The notes under the pieces: generated by a model
Seen by the model: the letters and a program-made list of their open reading frames with translations, nothing else
What the model was told of the DNA's origin: nothing
Database searches by the model: none
Part shown: positions 8,573 to 16,466 of the stretch, piece after piece
Position numbering within the stretch: the stretch's first letter is position 1
Layout: each line of letters opens with the position of its first letter
Position numbers and translations under genes: made by a program
Assembly: GCA_030611105.1 (NCBI GenBank)
Contig: JAUWQL010000010.1
Coordinates: forward strand, 1 to 44,852
Direction of reading: 5' to 3'
Origin: Bacteroidales bacterium
GTDB lineage: Bacteria > Bacteroidota > Bacteroidia > Bacteroidales > UBA12077
Length of the DNA: 44,852 nucleotides

Positions 8573-9241
8573 ATGGGAAAGTTGAGAGTTGTACATGAAT
8601 CTAGTATAATTTTTTTTCAGGAAAAACTTTTAGAGTGGTACTTTGAAAATGGTAGATATTTCCTGTGGAGAAAAAATTCTGCTACTAATTACGAGTTAAT
8701 TATTTCAGAAGTATTTCTACAAAGGACCAAAGCAGAAACAGTTTCGAAGTTTTTACCTCAATTTTTTAAAAAATACCCTTCATGGAAGCAGTTGGGAAAT
8801 GAAACGGAAGAAGAATTAAAGAATTTTATAAAACCATTAGGACTATATAATCAACGCGGAACTAGATTTTATAAACTTGCTCAAGAACTGAAAAAAAGAA
8901 AAGGACGATTTCCTAAAACTCGAAATCAAGTTGAAGATATTCCTATGATGGGGCAATATATCACAAATGCATATGAATTATATGTACTAAAAAAGAAATC
9001 ACCTTTACTAGATGTTAATATGGCTCGTCTACTTGAAAGATTTTTTGGTGAAAGAAATCTTGCAGATATAAGGCATGACCCCTATTTACAAACTCTTGCA
9101 TACAGAGTTGTTAACATTAAAAAAACAAAAGAATTAAACTGGGCAATTTTGGATTATGCTGCTCTTGTTTGTAAAAAACGAGGACCTGTATGCAAAATTT
9201 GTACCTTATCAGAGTATTGTGAGTATTTTGTTAGAAAGTAA
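8573..9241 (+). CDS. MIG-type (G:T mismatch) HhH-GPD DNA glycosylase
   Basis: Member of the MutY/Nth helix-hairpin-helix superfamily. HhH-GPD core at ~40-175: IISEVFLQRT (Glu46), hairpin EDIPMMGQY (Tyr129) and LLDVNMARLLERFFG with catalytic Asp147. Four cysteines C200-X6-C207-X2-C210-X5-C216 give a complete 4Fe-4S motif. Tyr129 sits 18 residues before Asp147, the same spacing as Tyr126/Asp144 of Mig from Methanothermobacter, where MutY has Ser and Nth has Lys; NQR after the first domain and LDYAALVC before the cluster also fit Mig. At 222 residues it lacks the MutY C-terminal NUDIX-like domain, so housekeeping A/G glycosylase is unlikely. Mig is encoded beside an m5C methyltransferase and removes T opposite G after deamination; the same pairing occurs here, 39 bases upstream of the methyltransferase. 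Confidence 0.85.
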   Translation: MGKLRVVHESSIIFFQEKLLEWYFENGRYFLWRKNSATNYELIISEVFLQRTKAETVSKFLPQFFKKYPSWKQLGNETEEELKNFIKPLGLYNQRGTRFYKLAQELKKRKGRFPKTRNQVEDIPMMGQYITNAYELYVLKKKSPLLDVNMARLLERFFGERNLADIRHDPYLQTLAYRVVNIKKTKELNWAILDYAALVCKKRGPVCKICTLSEYCEYFVRK

Positions 9242-9265
9242 TTCTAAATAATTGATTCAATTTAT

Positions 9266-9273
9266 TATTTTTG
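9266..9273 (+). promoter_or_regulatory. Possible -7 element ahead of the methyltransferase gene
   Basis: TATTTTTG matches TAnnTTTG and ends 7 bases before the methyltransferase ATG. No -33 TTG lies at a suitable distance (the nearest is 11 bases away), so this is weak. If real, it would let the methyltransferase be made independently of the glycosylase with almost no leader. Confidence 0.22.
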
Positions 9274-9280
9274 TTATTAC

Positions 9281-10519
9281 ATGGGTAAAAATATACATAC
9301 ATATATCGATCTTTTTGCTGGTTGTGGTGGTCTTTCATTAGGACTAAATCAATCTGGTTGGAATGGGATTTTTGCTATTGAAAAAAGTCCTTTTGCTTTT
9401 TCAACATTGAAGTATAATCTAATTGATAAATTAAATCATTTTCAGTGGCCCGATTGGTTGGAGCAGAAAGAACATGATATTAATTGTATTTTAAAGAATC
9501 ACAAAGAGAATTTAAAGAGTTTAAGAAACCAAGTTGATTTAGTGGTAGGAGGTCCACCATGCCAAGGATTTTCAACAGCAGGAAGAAGAGAGGAAAGTGA
9601 TCAAAGAAATAAACTTATCAATTCATACATAAAATTTATTCGACTTGTACAACCCAAAATGATTTTCTTTGAAAATGTTAAGGGTTTTACTCAACGATTT
9701 GAAAAAAATAAAAGTAAAGGAATTCGATATTCTGAATATGTGCAAAAATCACTTAAACGTTCTGGTAAGGATTTTACAGGATATGAAGTTTTTGGCGAGC
9801 TTATAAATTTTGCTGAATATGGAATACCACAGAAAAGAACTCGATTTATTCTTGTTGGGATAAGAAAAGATTTAACATCAATTCTTCAAGTTAAACCACA
9901 AAATTTCTTTTTGAATATAGAGAAAAATAAAGGTAAGTTCTTAATCAACAAGGGTCTCGGCTTAACTCAGAATATAAGTGATGCAATTTCAGATTTATTA
10001 CAAAGTAACGGCAAGGTAATATGTCCTGATTCCGTAGATTTTTCAGCTTCGGTTTATGGTTTTCCTCAAAGTAATTACCAAAGGTTATTAAGAACAAACC
10101 ATGAAAAAGGTGTGATACCTGATAGTCATAGATTTGCAAACCATGGAGAAGAAACTGTTAATCTTTTTAACACTTTACTTAAAAAAGCACCAAAAGGAAA
10201 AAAAATTGAAGGCGAGAATAGGAAAAGGTATAATCTTAAAAAAAGAAGCATTGTAGTTTTTGATGAAAATTTTCCTGCACCAACTATAACATCACATCCT
10301 GATGACTATGTTCATTATTGTGAACCAAGAATATTAACGGTTAGAGAGTGTGCTAGACTACAATCATTCCCAGATTGGTTTGAATTCAAGGCAAAATATA
10401 CAACAGGTGGAAAACTGAGAAAAGTAGAAGTGCCAAGATATACCCAAGTAGGAAATGCAATACCTCCTTTGTTTGGGGAGCAAGCAGGAACAGTGTTAAA
10501 GAATTTAATCAATGGCTAA
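9281..10519 (+). CDS. DNA cytosine-5 methyltransferase
   Basis: C5-cytosine methyltransferase with conserved motifs in order: motif I DLFAGCGGLSLGL (10-22), motif IV GGPPCQGFSTAG with catalytic Cys near residue 94, motif VI FFENVKGF (ENV at ~131-133), motif VIII QKRTRFILVG, motif IX RECARLQSFPDWF and motif X QVGNAIPPLFG. The stretch between VIII and IX (~205-335) is the target-recognition region; its target site cannot be read from sequence. At 412 residues it is intact. The stop overlaps the next gene by 8 bases, which implies coupled translation. No restriction endonuclease is adjacent; instead it has a MIG glycosylase upstream and an ATPase/kinase plus receiver pair downstream. Confidence 0.95.
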   Translation: MGKNIHTYIDLFAGCGGLSLGLNQSGWNGIFAIEKSPFAFSTLKYNLIDKLNHFQWPDWLEQKEHDINCILKNHKENLKSLRNQVDLVVGGPPCQGFSTAGRREESDQRNKLINSYIKFIRLVQPKMIFFENVKGFTQRFEKNKSKGIRYSEYVQKSLKRSGKDFTGYEVFGELINFAEYGIPQKRTRFILVGIRKDLTSILQVKPQNFFLNIEKNKGKFLINKGLGLTQNISDAISDLLQSNGKVICPDSVDFSASVYGFPQSNYQRLLRTNHEKGVIPDSHRFANHGEETVNLFNTLLKKAPKGKKIEGENRKRYNLKKRSIVVFDENFPAPTITSHPDDYVHYCEPRILTVRECARLQSFPDWFEFKAKYTTGGKLRKVEVPRYTQVGNAIPPLFGEQAGTVLKNLING

Positions 10520-12827
10520 TCCTGAAACTTTTAAAATAAGTGCAGCATTAAAAGACCTTATTGGTAAAGAATTGATTACTGATGAGTTTGTTGCAGTTTT
10601 TGAATTAGTGAAAAATTCTTTTGATGCAAATGCTACAAAAGTGGATGTAGTATTTGAGAATAACCACGAGTCTACTAAAACAAGAATTATCATTATTGAT
10701 AATGGTAAAGGGATGAACTACAAAGACCTTAAAAATAAATGGCTTTTTGTGGCTTATTCTGCAAAACGGTTAGGAAAGGAAAATGAAGATTATCGAGATA
10801 AAATAAAAACCAAACGGATTTTTGCAGGAGCAAAAGGTGTTGGGAGATTTTCATGTGACCGACTTGGGAAATATCTAAATCTAATTTCAATTAAAGATGA
10901 ACCTAATGCTAATATTGAAAATCTAATTGTCAATTGGGAGAAATTTGAAAATGCTGATGAAGAGGAGTTTGTCAATATAAAAGTTTCTCATCAAGAACTG
11001 AAAACAATTGATTATGACATCAAACACGGAACTATTCTTGAAATAACTGGTCTTAGGGATGAATGGGACAGGAAAAGAATATTAGCTTTAAAAAGATCAC
11101 TTGTAAAACTTATCAATCCTAATCAGGAAAATGATAGTAAAAACTTCTCAATAGATATTATTGCTAAAGATGAACTCTCCACAGATATACTTCCAAATAG
11201 AAAAGGTGGAAAGCGTAGTGATTGGGAAATAGTTAATGGAGTTATTAAAAACCGGATCTTTGAAACTCTTGAAATAAAAACATCAAATATTTTTGTACAA
11301 ATCAGTCCTGAAGGAAAGTGTATTGAAACTACACTACAAGACAGGGGAGATTTAATATATTATTTAAAAGAAAACAATCCATTTCCTACTCTTAAAAATA
11401 TAAGTGTCTATCTATTTCAGTTAAATAGAAAGGCAAAATATGCTTTTACAAAAACAATGGGAATACATTCCGTTCGTTATGGTTCAGTATTCATGTATAA
11501 AAATGGGTTTCGTATTTATCCATATGGAGAAGAAGGTGAAGATTTGCTTCAAATAGATAAAAGAAAAGCACAAGGATATAAACGATTTTTAGGAAATCGT
11601 GATTTAATTGGACGTATAGAAATTAGTGGAAAGCAACCCGAATTAAGAGAAACAACAAGTCGTGATGGGGGACTTATAAAAACCTCAACCTATAATGATT
11701 TGGCAGGTTTTTTTTACGATTATGTATTAAAAAGATTAGAAAACTATGTTGTTAATATAATTCGTTGGGGAGATGAGAGGATAGATAAGGATACAGGAGA
11801 AGTAAGTCCTGAATTGTGGCCCAAAGACGTTAAAATTCAGATATTAGAGTTAATATCTGGATATATAAATTCCAAAAATATAATTGACATTCAATACGAC
11901 AACGATTTCCTTGATATAATTACCGAAAAGCAATATAAAAGTGTTGATAAGATTATCAAAAATATTTCTAAAGCAGCTGAAAAATCAGGAAATCCGGAAT
12001 TAGTTAAAGAAGCAAAAAAAATCGAGAAAGCCATACGAGAAACTAAAGCTGACTCGGAAAAGGCAAAGACTAAAGCAATAATAGAGGAAGAACAAAGGAA
12101 AGAGATTCAGCAAAAACTTGAATACATAATTGGGCAAAACAATTTTTTAAAAGATGAAATAAGTGACGATACTAAAAATTTAGAGAGTATTCTTCATCAT
12201 ATAGGGCTTACAACAAACTTTATTAAAATGGATATAGAAAGCTTGGTGAAGACTATAAACAAAGGAGCTGGCAAAGAAGAAATAATGAAAATAGCTATAA
12301 GACTGAGTGAAGAAAATCAAAAAATTAACTCTTTTGCAAAATATTTTAAAAAGGTCAATTTCAACATTCATTCAAAGCGACTGGAAGAGGATATTGTATC
12401 TTTTGTAAATGAGTACATTGAAAATGTTTATAAACTTCGGGATGACTTGAAGAATAATAGAGAACTTTTGAATGTATCGTTTGATACCCCCCAGAATGCA
12501 AAGTTTAAATTAAAATTCAATCCAATAGATTTGATTATTGTTATTGATAATTTAACCAATAACTCTTTTAAAAACGGGGCTAAAAATCTAATAATAAAAT
12601 GGAGTGAGTTAACAAAAGATTCGATTACCTTATCGTTTTCTGATGATGGATATGGGATTAAAGATAACATTATTGATAATATTTTCGATTTTGGTTTTAC
12701 TACAACAAAAGGTTCAGGTCTTGGGCTATTCCATATCAAAGAGATTGTTGAAAAAATGAATGGAACTATACAAGTAAATAATAAAACAACAAAAGGAGTT
12801 GAGTTTTTAATAACCTTCAAAAAATAG
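10512..12827 (+). CDS. Double-GHKL protein: N-terminal MORC/Hsp90-like ATPase and C-terminal histidine-kinase-like domain
   Basis: 771 residues. N-terminal GHKL ATPase: N-box FELVKNSFDANA (Glu31, Asn35, Asp38), G1 DNGKGM (63-68), G2 GAKGVGRFS (106-114), then a MORC/MutL-like beta-rich extension to ~420. A charged helical, probably coiled-coil region follows (~490-545), then a DHp-like helix containing LESILHHIGL (His pair near 560). The C-terminus (~670-771) is a second GHKL domain of histidine-kinase type: N-box DNLTNNSF (679-686), G1 DDGYGI (711-716), G2 KGSGLGLFHIKEIV (from 733). Both ATP sites look intact. No membrane segment or secretion signal, so it is a cytoplasmic sensor/ATPase. It lies 2 bases before a receiver-domain gene, its likely phosphotransfer partner. 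MORC-type GHKL ATPases have been linked to restriction-modification loci. The phosphoacceptor histidine is an inference. Confidence 0.85.
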   Translation: MANPETFKISAALKDLIGKELITDEFVAVFELVKNSFDANATKVDVVFENNHESTKTRIIIIDNGKGMNYKDLKNKWLFVAYSAKRLGKENEDYRDKIKTKRIFAGAKGVGRFSCDRLGKYLNLISIKDEPNANIENLIVNWEKFENADEEEFVNIKVSHQELKTIDYDIKHGTILEITGLRDEWDRKRILALKRSLVKLINPNQENDSKNFSIDIIAKDELSTDILPNRKGGKRSDWEIVNGVIKNRIFETLEIKTSNIFVQISPEGKCIETTLQDRGDLIYYLKENNPFPTLKNISVYLFQLNRKAKYAFTKTMGIHSVRYGSVFMYKNGFRIYPYGEEGEDLLQIDKRKAQGYKRFLGNRDLIGRIEISGKQPELRETTSRDGGLIKTSTYNDLAGFFYDYVLKRLENYVVNIIRWGDERIDKDTGEVSPELWPKDVKIQILELISGYINSKNIIDIQYDNDFLDIITEKQYKSVDKIIKNISKAAEKSGNPELVKEAKKIEKAIRETKADSEKAKTKAIIEEEQRKEIQQKLEYIIGQNNFLKDEISDDTKNLESILHHIGLTTNFIKMDIESLVKTINKGAGKEEIMKIAIRLSEENQKINSFAKYFKKVNFNIHSKRLEEDIVSFVNEYIENVYKLRDDLKNNRELLNVSFDTPQNAKFKLKFNPIDLIIVIDNLTNNSFKNGAKNLIIKWSELTKDSITLSFSDDGYGIKDNIIDNIFDFGFTTTKGSGLGLFHIKEIVEKMNGTIQVNNKTTKGVEFLITFKK

Positions 12828-12829
12828 CC

Positions 12830-13774
12830 ATGCAATTAGATTACTTAGATTACAATATATTATGGATTGACAATGATTTACAGGAATATATAGATAGAAA
12901 TCAAATCAAAAACTTGAAAGAGTTTTTATTGGATTTAGGGTTTCAACCTAACATTGTAACATTATTTAATGAATCTGAATTAGACGACCATCTTAAACAA
13001 ACGAAATTTGATCTTATCATATCTGACTACAATTTGGACGATACAACAGGAGACATAATAATTGAACATATTCGGAATCAAAATATTTTAACTGAAATTT
13101 TATTCTATTCTGCTAAAACCGACTTTAAAAGTATAACTACGGTAATGGATAGGTTGAAGTTTGTTGATAGAATTTCTTTTCACTATGGAAGAGATACTTT
13201 GATGGATCGTATAGAAAAATTAATAGAATTAACCTTAGATAAACTTCTTGAATTAAATGCTACTAGAGGTCTAATCACTGCTGCGACTGGCGAACTTGAT
13301 GTAGTAATAGAGGAATTAACCTTGTATTTAATACAAAATAAACTTAATAAAAGCAAAAAAGATTTGGATGCTATAATCGAAAATTATACATCTGACTTTC
13401 TAGATAAAAGCTCTGAAAGATTCAGACAAAAACATGAAGAAATAGGTTTTGAAAACATTTTTAGCTTTATTGAGGCAAACAGGAAATGGAGAATTTTTAG
13501 GGATTTGATGGAAGAATATAGGAAAAAAGATTCTAACGGAGTAATTTTAAATTTTCTAGAAATCAACAAATCATATTTTGAACACGTGATTGATATTAGA
13601 AATAAGTTCGCTCATGCCAAAGCCGAAAAAGTCGAAGGGAAACTTATATTGAAGGGGCAGTATGGGAAAGAAGACTTTCAATTCGATAGTGAATCGTGCA
13701 TTGAGATTCGGAAAAATTTAATTCGGCATAAAAAGAATTTTGATTTACTAATTGATTACTTTAAAATTAAATAA
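12830..13774 (+). CDS. Receiver-domain protein with C-terminal HEPN-like (R-X4-H) domain
   Basis: 314 residues. Residues ~6-130 form a response-regulator receiver domain: acidic site ILWIDND (Asp14), phosphoacceptor FDLIISDYNLDD (Asp66) and Ser94 in LFYSAKT at the CheY Thr87 position. The second acidic residue is Asn15 and the usual KP motif is missing (SFHYG instead), so it is divergent. The rest (~135-314) is all-helical, with no DNA-binding output domain, and contains HVIDIRNKFAHAKAE with R257-X4-H262, the catalytic motif pattern of HEPN RNases. I infer an effector that is switched by phosphorylation or by contact with the kinase-like protein encoded 2 bases upstream. The HEPN assignment rests on this motif and the helical context only. 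Confidence 0.72.
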   Translation: MQLDYLDYNILWIDNDLQEYIDRNQIKNLKEFLLDLGFQPNIVTLFNESELDDHLKQTKFDLIISDYNLDDTTGDIIIEHIRNQNILTEILFYSAKTDFKSITTVMDRLKFVDRISFHYGRDTLMDRIEKLIELTLDKLLELNATRGLITAATGELDVVIEELTLYLIQNKLNKSKKDLDAIIENYTSDFLDKSSERFRQKHEEIGFENIFSFIEANRKWRIFRDLMEEYRKKDSNGVILNFLEINKSYFEHVIDIRNKFAHAKAEKVEGKLILKGQYGKEDFQFDSESCIEIRKNLIRHKKNFDLLIDYFKIK

Positions 13775-13854
13775 TCATAAAATACCAACTCTATTTTGGT
13801 GTCTTTTACTTGTATCTTTTTAGATTTATAAGAATTAGATGTAATAAAAGAATT

Positions 13855-14238
13855 TCACTTCAAAACCAACTTAGGTGCAATAATCCCAATAACAATTCCA
13901 GCTATATTCGAATAAAAATCAATAGGGTTAAACGTCCGCCCGGGAATATAGGTTTGAGCATATTCGCTTATACCCGATAAAATTAACGCTCCTATTAAGA
14001 AGTAAACCAGGTGTTTCGATTTTACTTTGAAATACTTATCGGCCTTCCAAAATAAATAAAGAATTGCCAGGCTGAAATATACCAGAAAGTGTAGAATATA
14101 ATCCAATCGAAAACTTTGATTTTTTATATCTATGTTTAATTTTGGACTATTTGGAATTAATGTGAAGTAAAGTATAACAGCTATCCAAATCCAGAAGGCC
14201 AAAGCAAATAGTTTTTTATTTTTTAAAACGAATTCCAT
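13855..14238 (-). CDS. VanZ-like family membrane protein
   Basis: Small integral membrane protein (127 residues from the preferred start) with four hydrophobic segments. The VanZ-type signature is visible: LDYILHFLVYFSLAILYLF in the second segment and GISEYAQTYIPGRTFNPIDF before the last, including the conserved D..HF and E..Q..P.R....D pattern. The frame extends to an ATG at 14265, but the ATG at 14238 gives a more typical start (MEFVLKNKK) directly before the first helix. Despite the family name no glycopeptide resistance should be inferred. It converges on the accessory operon's receiver gene, 80 bases away. Confidence 0.82.
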   Translation of the reverse strand: MEFVLKNKKLFALAFWIWIAVILYFTLIPNSPKLNIDIKNQSFRLDYILHFLVYFSLAILYLFWKADKYFKVKSKHLVYFLIGALILSGISEYAQTYIPGRTFNPIDFYSNIAGIVIGIIAPKLVLK

Positions 14239-14308
14239 AAATATTAATGAAGGGCAATAATACAATTATTTTATTTTGAAATAAGAAATTCAGGGGAAAA
14301 GTGGTTTT

Positions 14309-14405
14309 GATTTTAATTGTAAATTAAAATCGGCCCCGGAAGCGTTCAAGAAAATGATTATGAGAAAAATTACCTTGTTATTAACCCTGCTTCCGAAACC
14401 GATTT
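14309..14405. repeat. Nested hairpins in the gap between the VanZ-like and flippase-like genes
   Basis: A tight AT hairpin (GATTTTAATT / AATTAAAATC, 14309-14331, loop of 3) is followed by a GC-richer inverted repeat: AAATCGGCCCCGGAAGC at 14327-14343 and GCTTCCGAAACCGATTT at 14389-14405, with mismatches. Inside the loop a short frame starting MIMRKITLLLTLL looks like the start of a signal peptide but stops after 19 codons. This may be a decayed gene start or a repeat. Confidence 0.4.
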
Positions 14406-14530
14406 GTTATTAGTAAACAACTAAGTATATAAAATTGTTTACTGTATCTATAATTCTTTTAATTAATATGTATTAGAATAAAAGATGTATTTATATTTAA
14501 CTATACAAATGTAAGAATTTAATTGTTTGA

Positions 14531-15496
14531 TCAAAGGTTATTTTTGACGAAAAAAACAGAACCAACGATGGCAGGAATAGCTAAATTGATTAACCATAAA
14601 AATGTGGTGGATAAAATGATTCCTAAGATATTATTGGAAAACATTCCAATAAAGAAAATGGCAAGAGAACCACGAATTCCTAATTCAACAAGGGTTGTTG
14701 TCGGAACTAAAGTTGCAAATAAATATATAAGACTAATGGAAATATATGCCTGAATTAATGTCAGATGAATATTGAAGAGAATCAGTAAAAGAAAAAATTG
14801 GCTTATAAAAATAAAATAACGAACAAAACTTAATAAAAGGATTTTAAGTAATGAGATAAATTTTGTTTCCGAGAAGTATTCAAGCTGTTCTGTGCGGGTT
14901 TTAAAAAAAGGAATTTTTAATAAGATTGGTTTAATTCTTTTAATATTAAAATAAATCCAAATCAGGATTAATAATATAAGTAAAAATCCAATTGCCGAGA
15001 TTTTATTAAATATTGAGTTGATTGTAGTTTTATTTGGGAATAACAATAAAAATAGAATAAAACCAAAAATTCCTGTGGTTATTGTTGTAATGAATTGTGC
15101 GAAACTTCCAATTCCTGTAGCTAAAACTCCAAAAGTTCGTTTCCCTTTATCCATAAATAAAACCCTTCCGCCAATTTCACCAATCCGATTGGGAGTAAAA
15201 ATACCAATTGTAATTCCTGCAAAAACGGTTTTAAATGCGTTGAAAAAAGAAAATGGCTGTATTTTATCAATTAAAATTTTCCATTTAATCGTTTCTATAC
15301 CCCAGTTTAGAAACATTAATAATATAACAACTAAAAATATTAATAAATAAAAAGATGAAAAATGGAGTGAGGAGAAATTTACCTCCTTTAACTCCTTGAA
15401 GTTTAGTATTTTGAATATAACAAAACCATACGACAGCAATATTAAAACGATGCTTGCTATGATTTTTTTTGTTTTGCTTTTCATTAAAATGTTCAT
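14531..15496 (-). CDS. YbhN/UPF0104-type membrane protein (flippase-like domain, MprF N-terminal-domain relative)
   Basis: 321 residues, about eight hydrophobic segments, typical of the lysylphosphatidylglycerol synthase transmembrane-region/UPF0104 family. Family traits are an early LNWGIETIKWKILI segment, then GITIGIFTPNRIGEIGGRVLF, and the glycine- and threonine-rich helix FAQFITTITTGIFGF. There is no aminoacyltransferase domain, so it is not a full MprF. It probably moves a lipid or lipid-linked molecule across the inner membrane. The in-frame ATG at 15484 (MKSKTKK) is an equally good start, because a -7 box at 15507-15514 leaves almost no leader for the ATG at 15496. Confidence 0.82.
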   Translation of the reverse strand: MNILMKSKTKKIIASIVLILLSYGFVIFKILNFKELKEVNFSSLHFSSFYLLIFLVVILLMFLNWGIETIKWKILIDKIQPFSFFNAFKTVFAGITIGIFTPNRIGEIGGRVLFMDKGKRTFGVLATGIGSFAQFITTITTGIFGFILFLLLFPNKTTINSIFNKISAIGFLLILLILIWIYFNIKRIKPILLKIPFFKTRTEQLEYFSETKFISLLKILLLSFVRYFIFISQFFLLLILFNIHLTLIQAYISISLIYLFATLVPTTTLVELGIRGSLAIFFIGMFSNNILGIILSTTFLWLINLAIPAIVGSVFFVKNNL

Positions 15497-15506
15497 TCAA
15501 TTATGT

Positions 15507-15514
15507 CAAAGATA
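15507..15514 (-). promoter_or_regulatory. -7 element of the flippase-like gene
   Basis: On the minus strand this reads TATCTTTG, an exact match to TAnnTTTG, 11 bases before the upstream-most start codon. No clear -33 TTG is seen. Confidence 0.4.
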
Positions 15515-15581
15515 TAAGAAGAATCTATATTGTTTGATATTGGTTTAAGATTTTCGATCTTTACAGCAAAATAGTTTCAAG

Positions 15582-15601
15582 CCTGCCTGTCGACAGACAG
15601 G
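15582..15601. repeat. GC-rich dispersed palindrome
   Basis: CCTGCCTGTCGACAGACAGG, a nearly perfect palindrome in very AT-rich intergenic DNA ahead of rsmA. It resembles the repeats inside lipA (42807-42823) and inside the His-rich lipoprotein gene (18819-18840). Confidence 0.6.
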
Positions 15602-15665
15602 TTTAAAATTCAAAGTTTTGGGTTTGAAATCAATTCATAATTATTCATTATTTATTTTTAATTAT

Positions 15666-16436
15666 ATGTCTTACGTTCGCCCCAAAAAGAGTTTAGGTCA
15701 GCATTTTTTAAAAGATCAAAATATTGCTCAAAAGATTGTTGATGCCATTGATGGTTTACCACAAAAAACTGTTCTCGAGATTGGCCCGGGAACCGGAGTC
15801 TTGACATCTCTTTTGCTTAAAAAAGAAGATATTGATTTTTATGCTATTGAAATTGATTCTGAAGCTTATGAATATATACAGGCGACTTATCCTTTGCTGG
15901 GCGAAAAACTTATTTTCAGGAATTTTCTAAAATTTGATTTGGAAGAGATTTTTAGTAATCCAATGACCATTATCGGGAATTTCCCCTATAATATCGGGAG
16001 TCAAATATTTTTTAAAGTACTCGCAAATCGCGATCTGGTTATGAATGTTGTTTGTATGCTTCAGAAAGAAGTTGCTGAAAGAATTAAGGCGTCGCATGGA
16101 AATAAAACCTATGGGATATTAAGTGTTTTGTTGCAGACTTTTTATGATATTGATTATTTATTTACGGTTGGCCCGAAGGTTTTTGATCCGCCACCCAAAG
16201 TAAATTCTGCTGTTATTCATTTAAAAAGAAATAAAAGAGACAAACTTGGATGTAACGAAGAATTATTTTTTAAGCTTGTAAAATTAGGTTTTAACCAAAG
16301 AAGAAAAACATTGCGTAACTCTTTAAAAAGTATTTTGGTAAATTTACCAACCGATAATGAAATTTTTGGAAAGAGACCGGAGCAATTAAATGTTGAAGAT
16401 TTTATTTATCTTACAAACCTTATTGATACAGAATAG
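15666..16436 (+). CDS. rsmA: 16S rRNA dimethyladenosine transferase RsmA (KsgA)
   Basis: SAM-dependent enzyme that dimethylates two adjacent adenines near the 3' end of 16S rRNA during 30S maturation. The N-terminus RPKKSLGQHFLKD is the family signature, followed by SAM motif I EIGPGTGVLT, acidic YAIEIDSEA and the catalytic NFPYN motif (family consensus N-[LIF]-P-Y), then the C-terminal RRKTLRNSL region. The frame reaches back to an ATG at 15618, but MSYVRPKKS at 15666 matches the family's usual start and gives 256 residues. mgtE follows 30 bases downstream and may be co-transcribed. Confidence 0.95.
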   Translation: MSYVRPKKSLGQHFLKDQNIAQKIVDAIDGLPQKTVLEIGPGTGVLTSLLLKKEDIDFYAIEIDSEAYEYIQATYPLLGEKLIFRNFLKFDLEEIFSNPMTIIGNFPYNIGSQIFFKVLANRDLVMNVVCMLQKEVAERIKASHGNKTYGILSVLLQTFYDIDYLFTVGPKVFDPPPKVNSAVIHLKRNKRDKLGCNEELFFKLVKLGFNQRRKTLRNSLKSILVNLPTDNEIFGKRPEQLNVEDFIYLTNLIDTE

Positions 16437-16466
16437 AAATAATTAACAACTCAAATATATCGGCTT

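Noticed and set aside
8573-9241. Housekeeping MutY (A/G adenine glycosylase)
   Set aside because: Tyr at the MutY Ser120 position, no C-terminal NUDIX-like domain and the linkage to a cytosine methyltransferase favour a MIG-type enzyme.
12428-12835. 135-codon open frame on the minus strand opposite the C-terminal ATPase domain
   Set aside because: It lies antisense to the motif-rich GHKL domain, and its translation shows no recognisable domain. It is best explained as a shadow.
13855-14238. Glycopeptide resistance gene
   Set aside because: VanZ-like proteins are widespread without resistance function, and no other van genes are nearby.
14351-14416. Short frame beginning MIMRKITLLLTLL as a small peptide gene
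   Set aside because: It stops after 19 codons, lies in the loop of an inverted repeat and has no visible promoter or ribosome-binding site; kept only as a possible remnant.
15018-15350. 110-codon plus-strand open frame
   Set aside because: Antisense to the flippase-like membrane gene; lysine/isoleucine-rich low-complexity translation with no domain.
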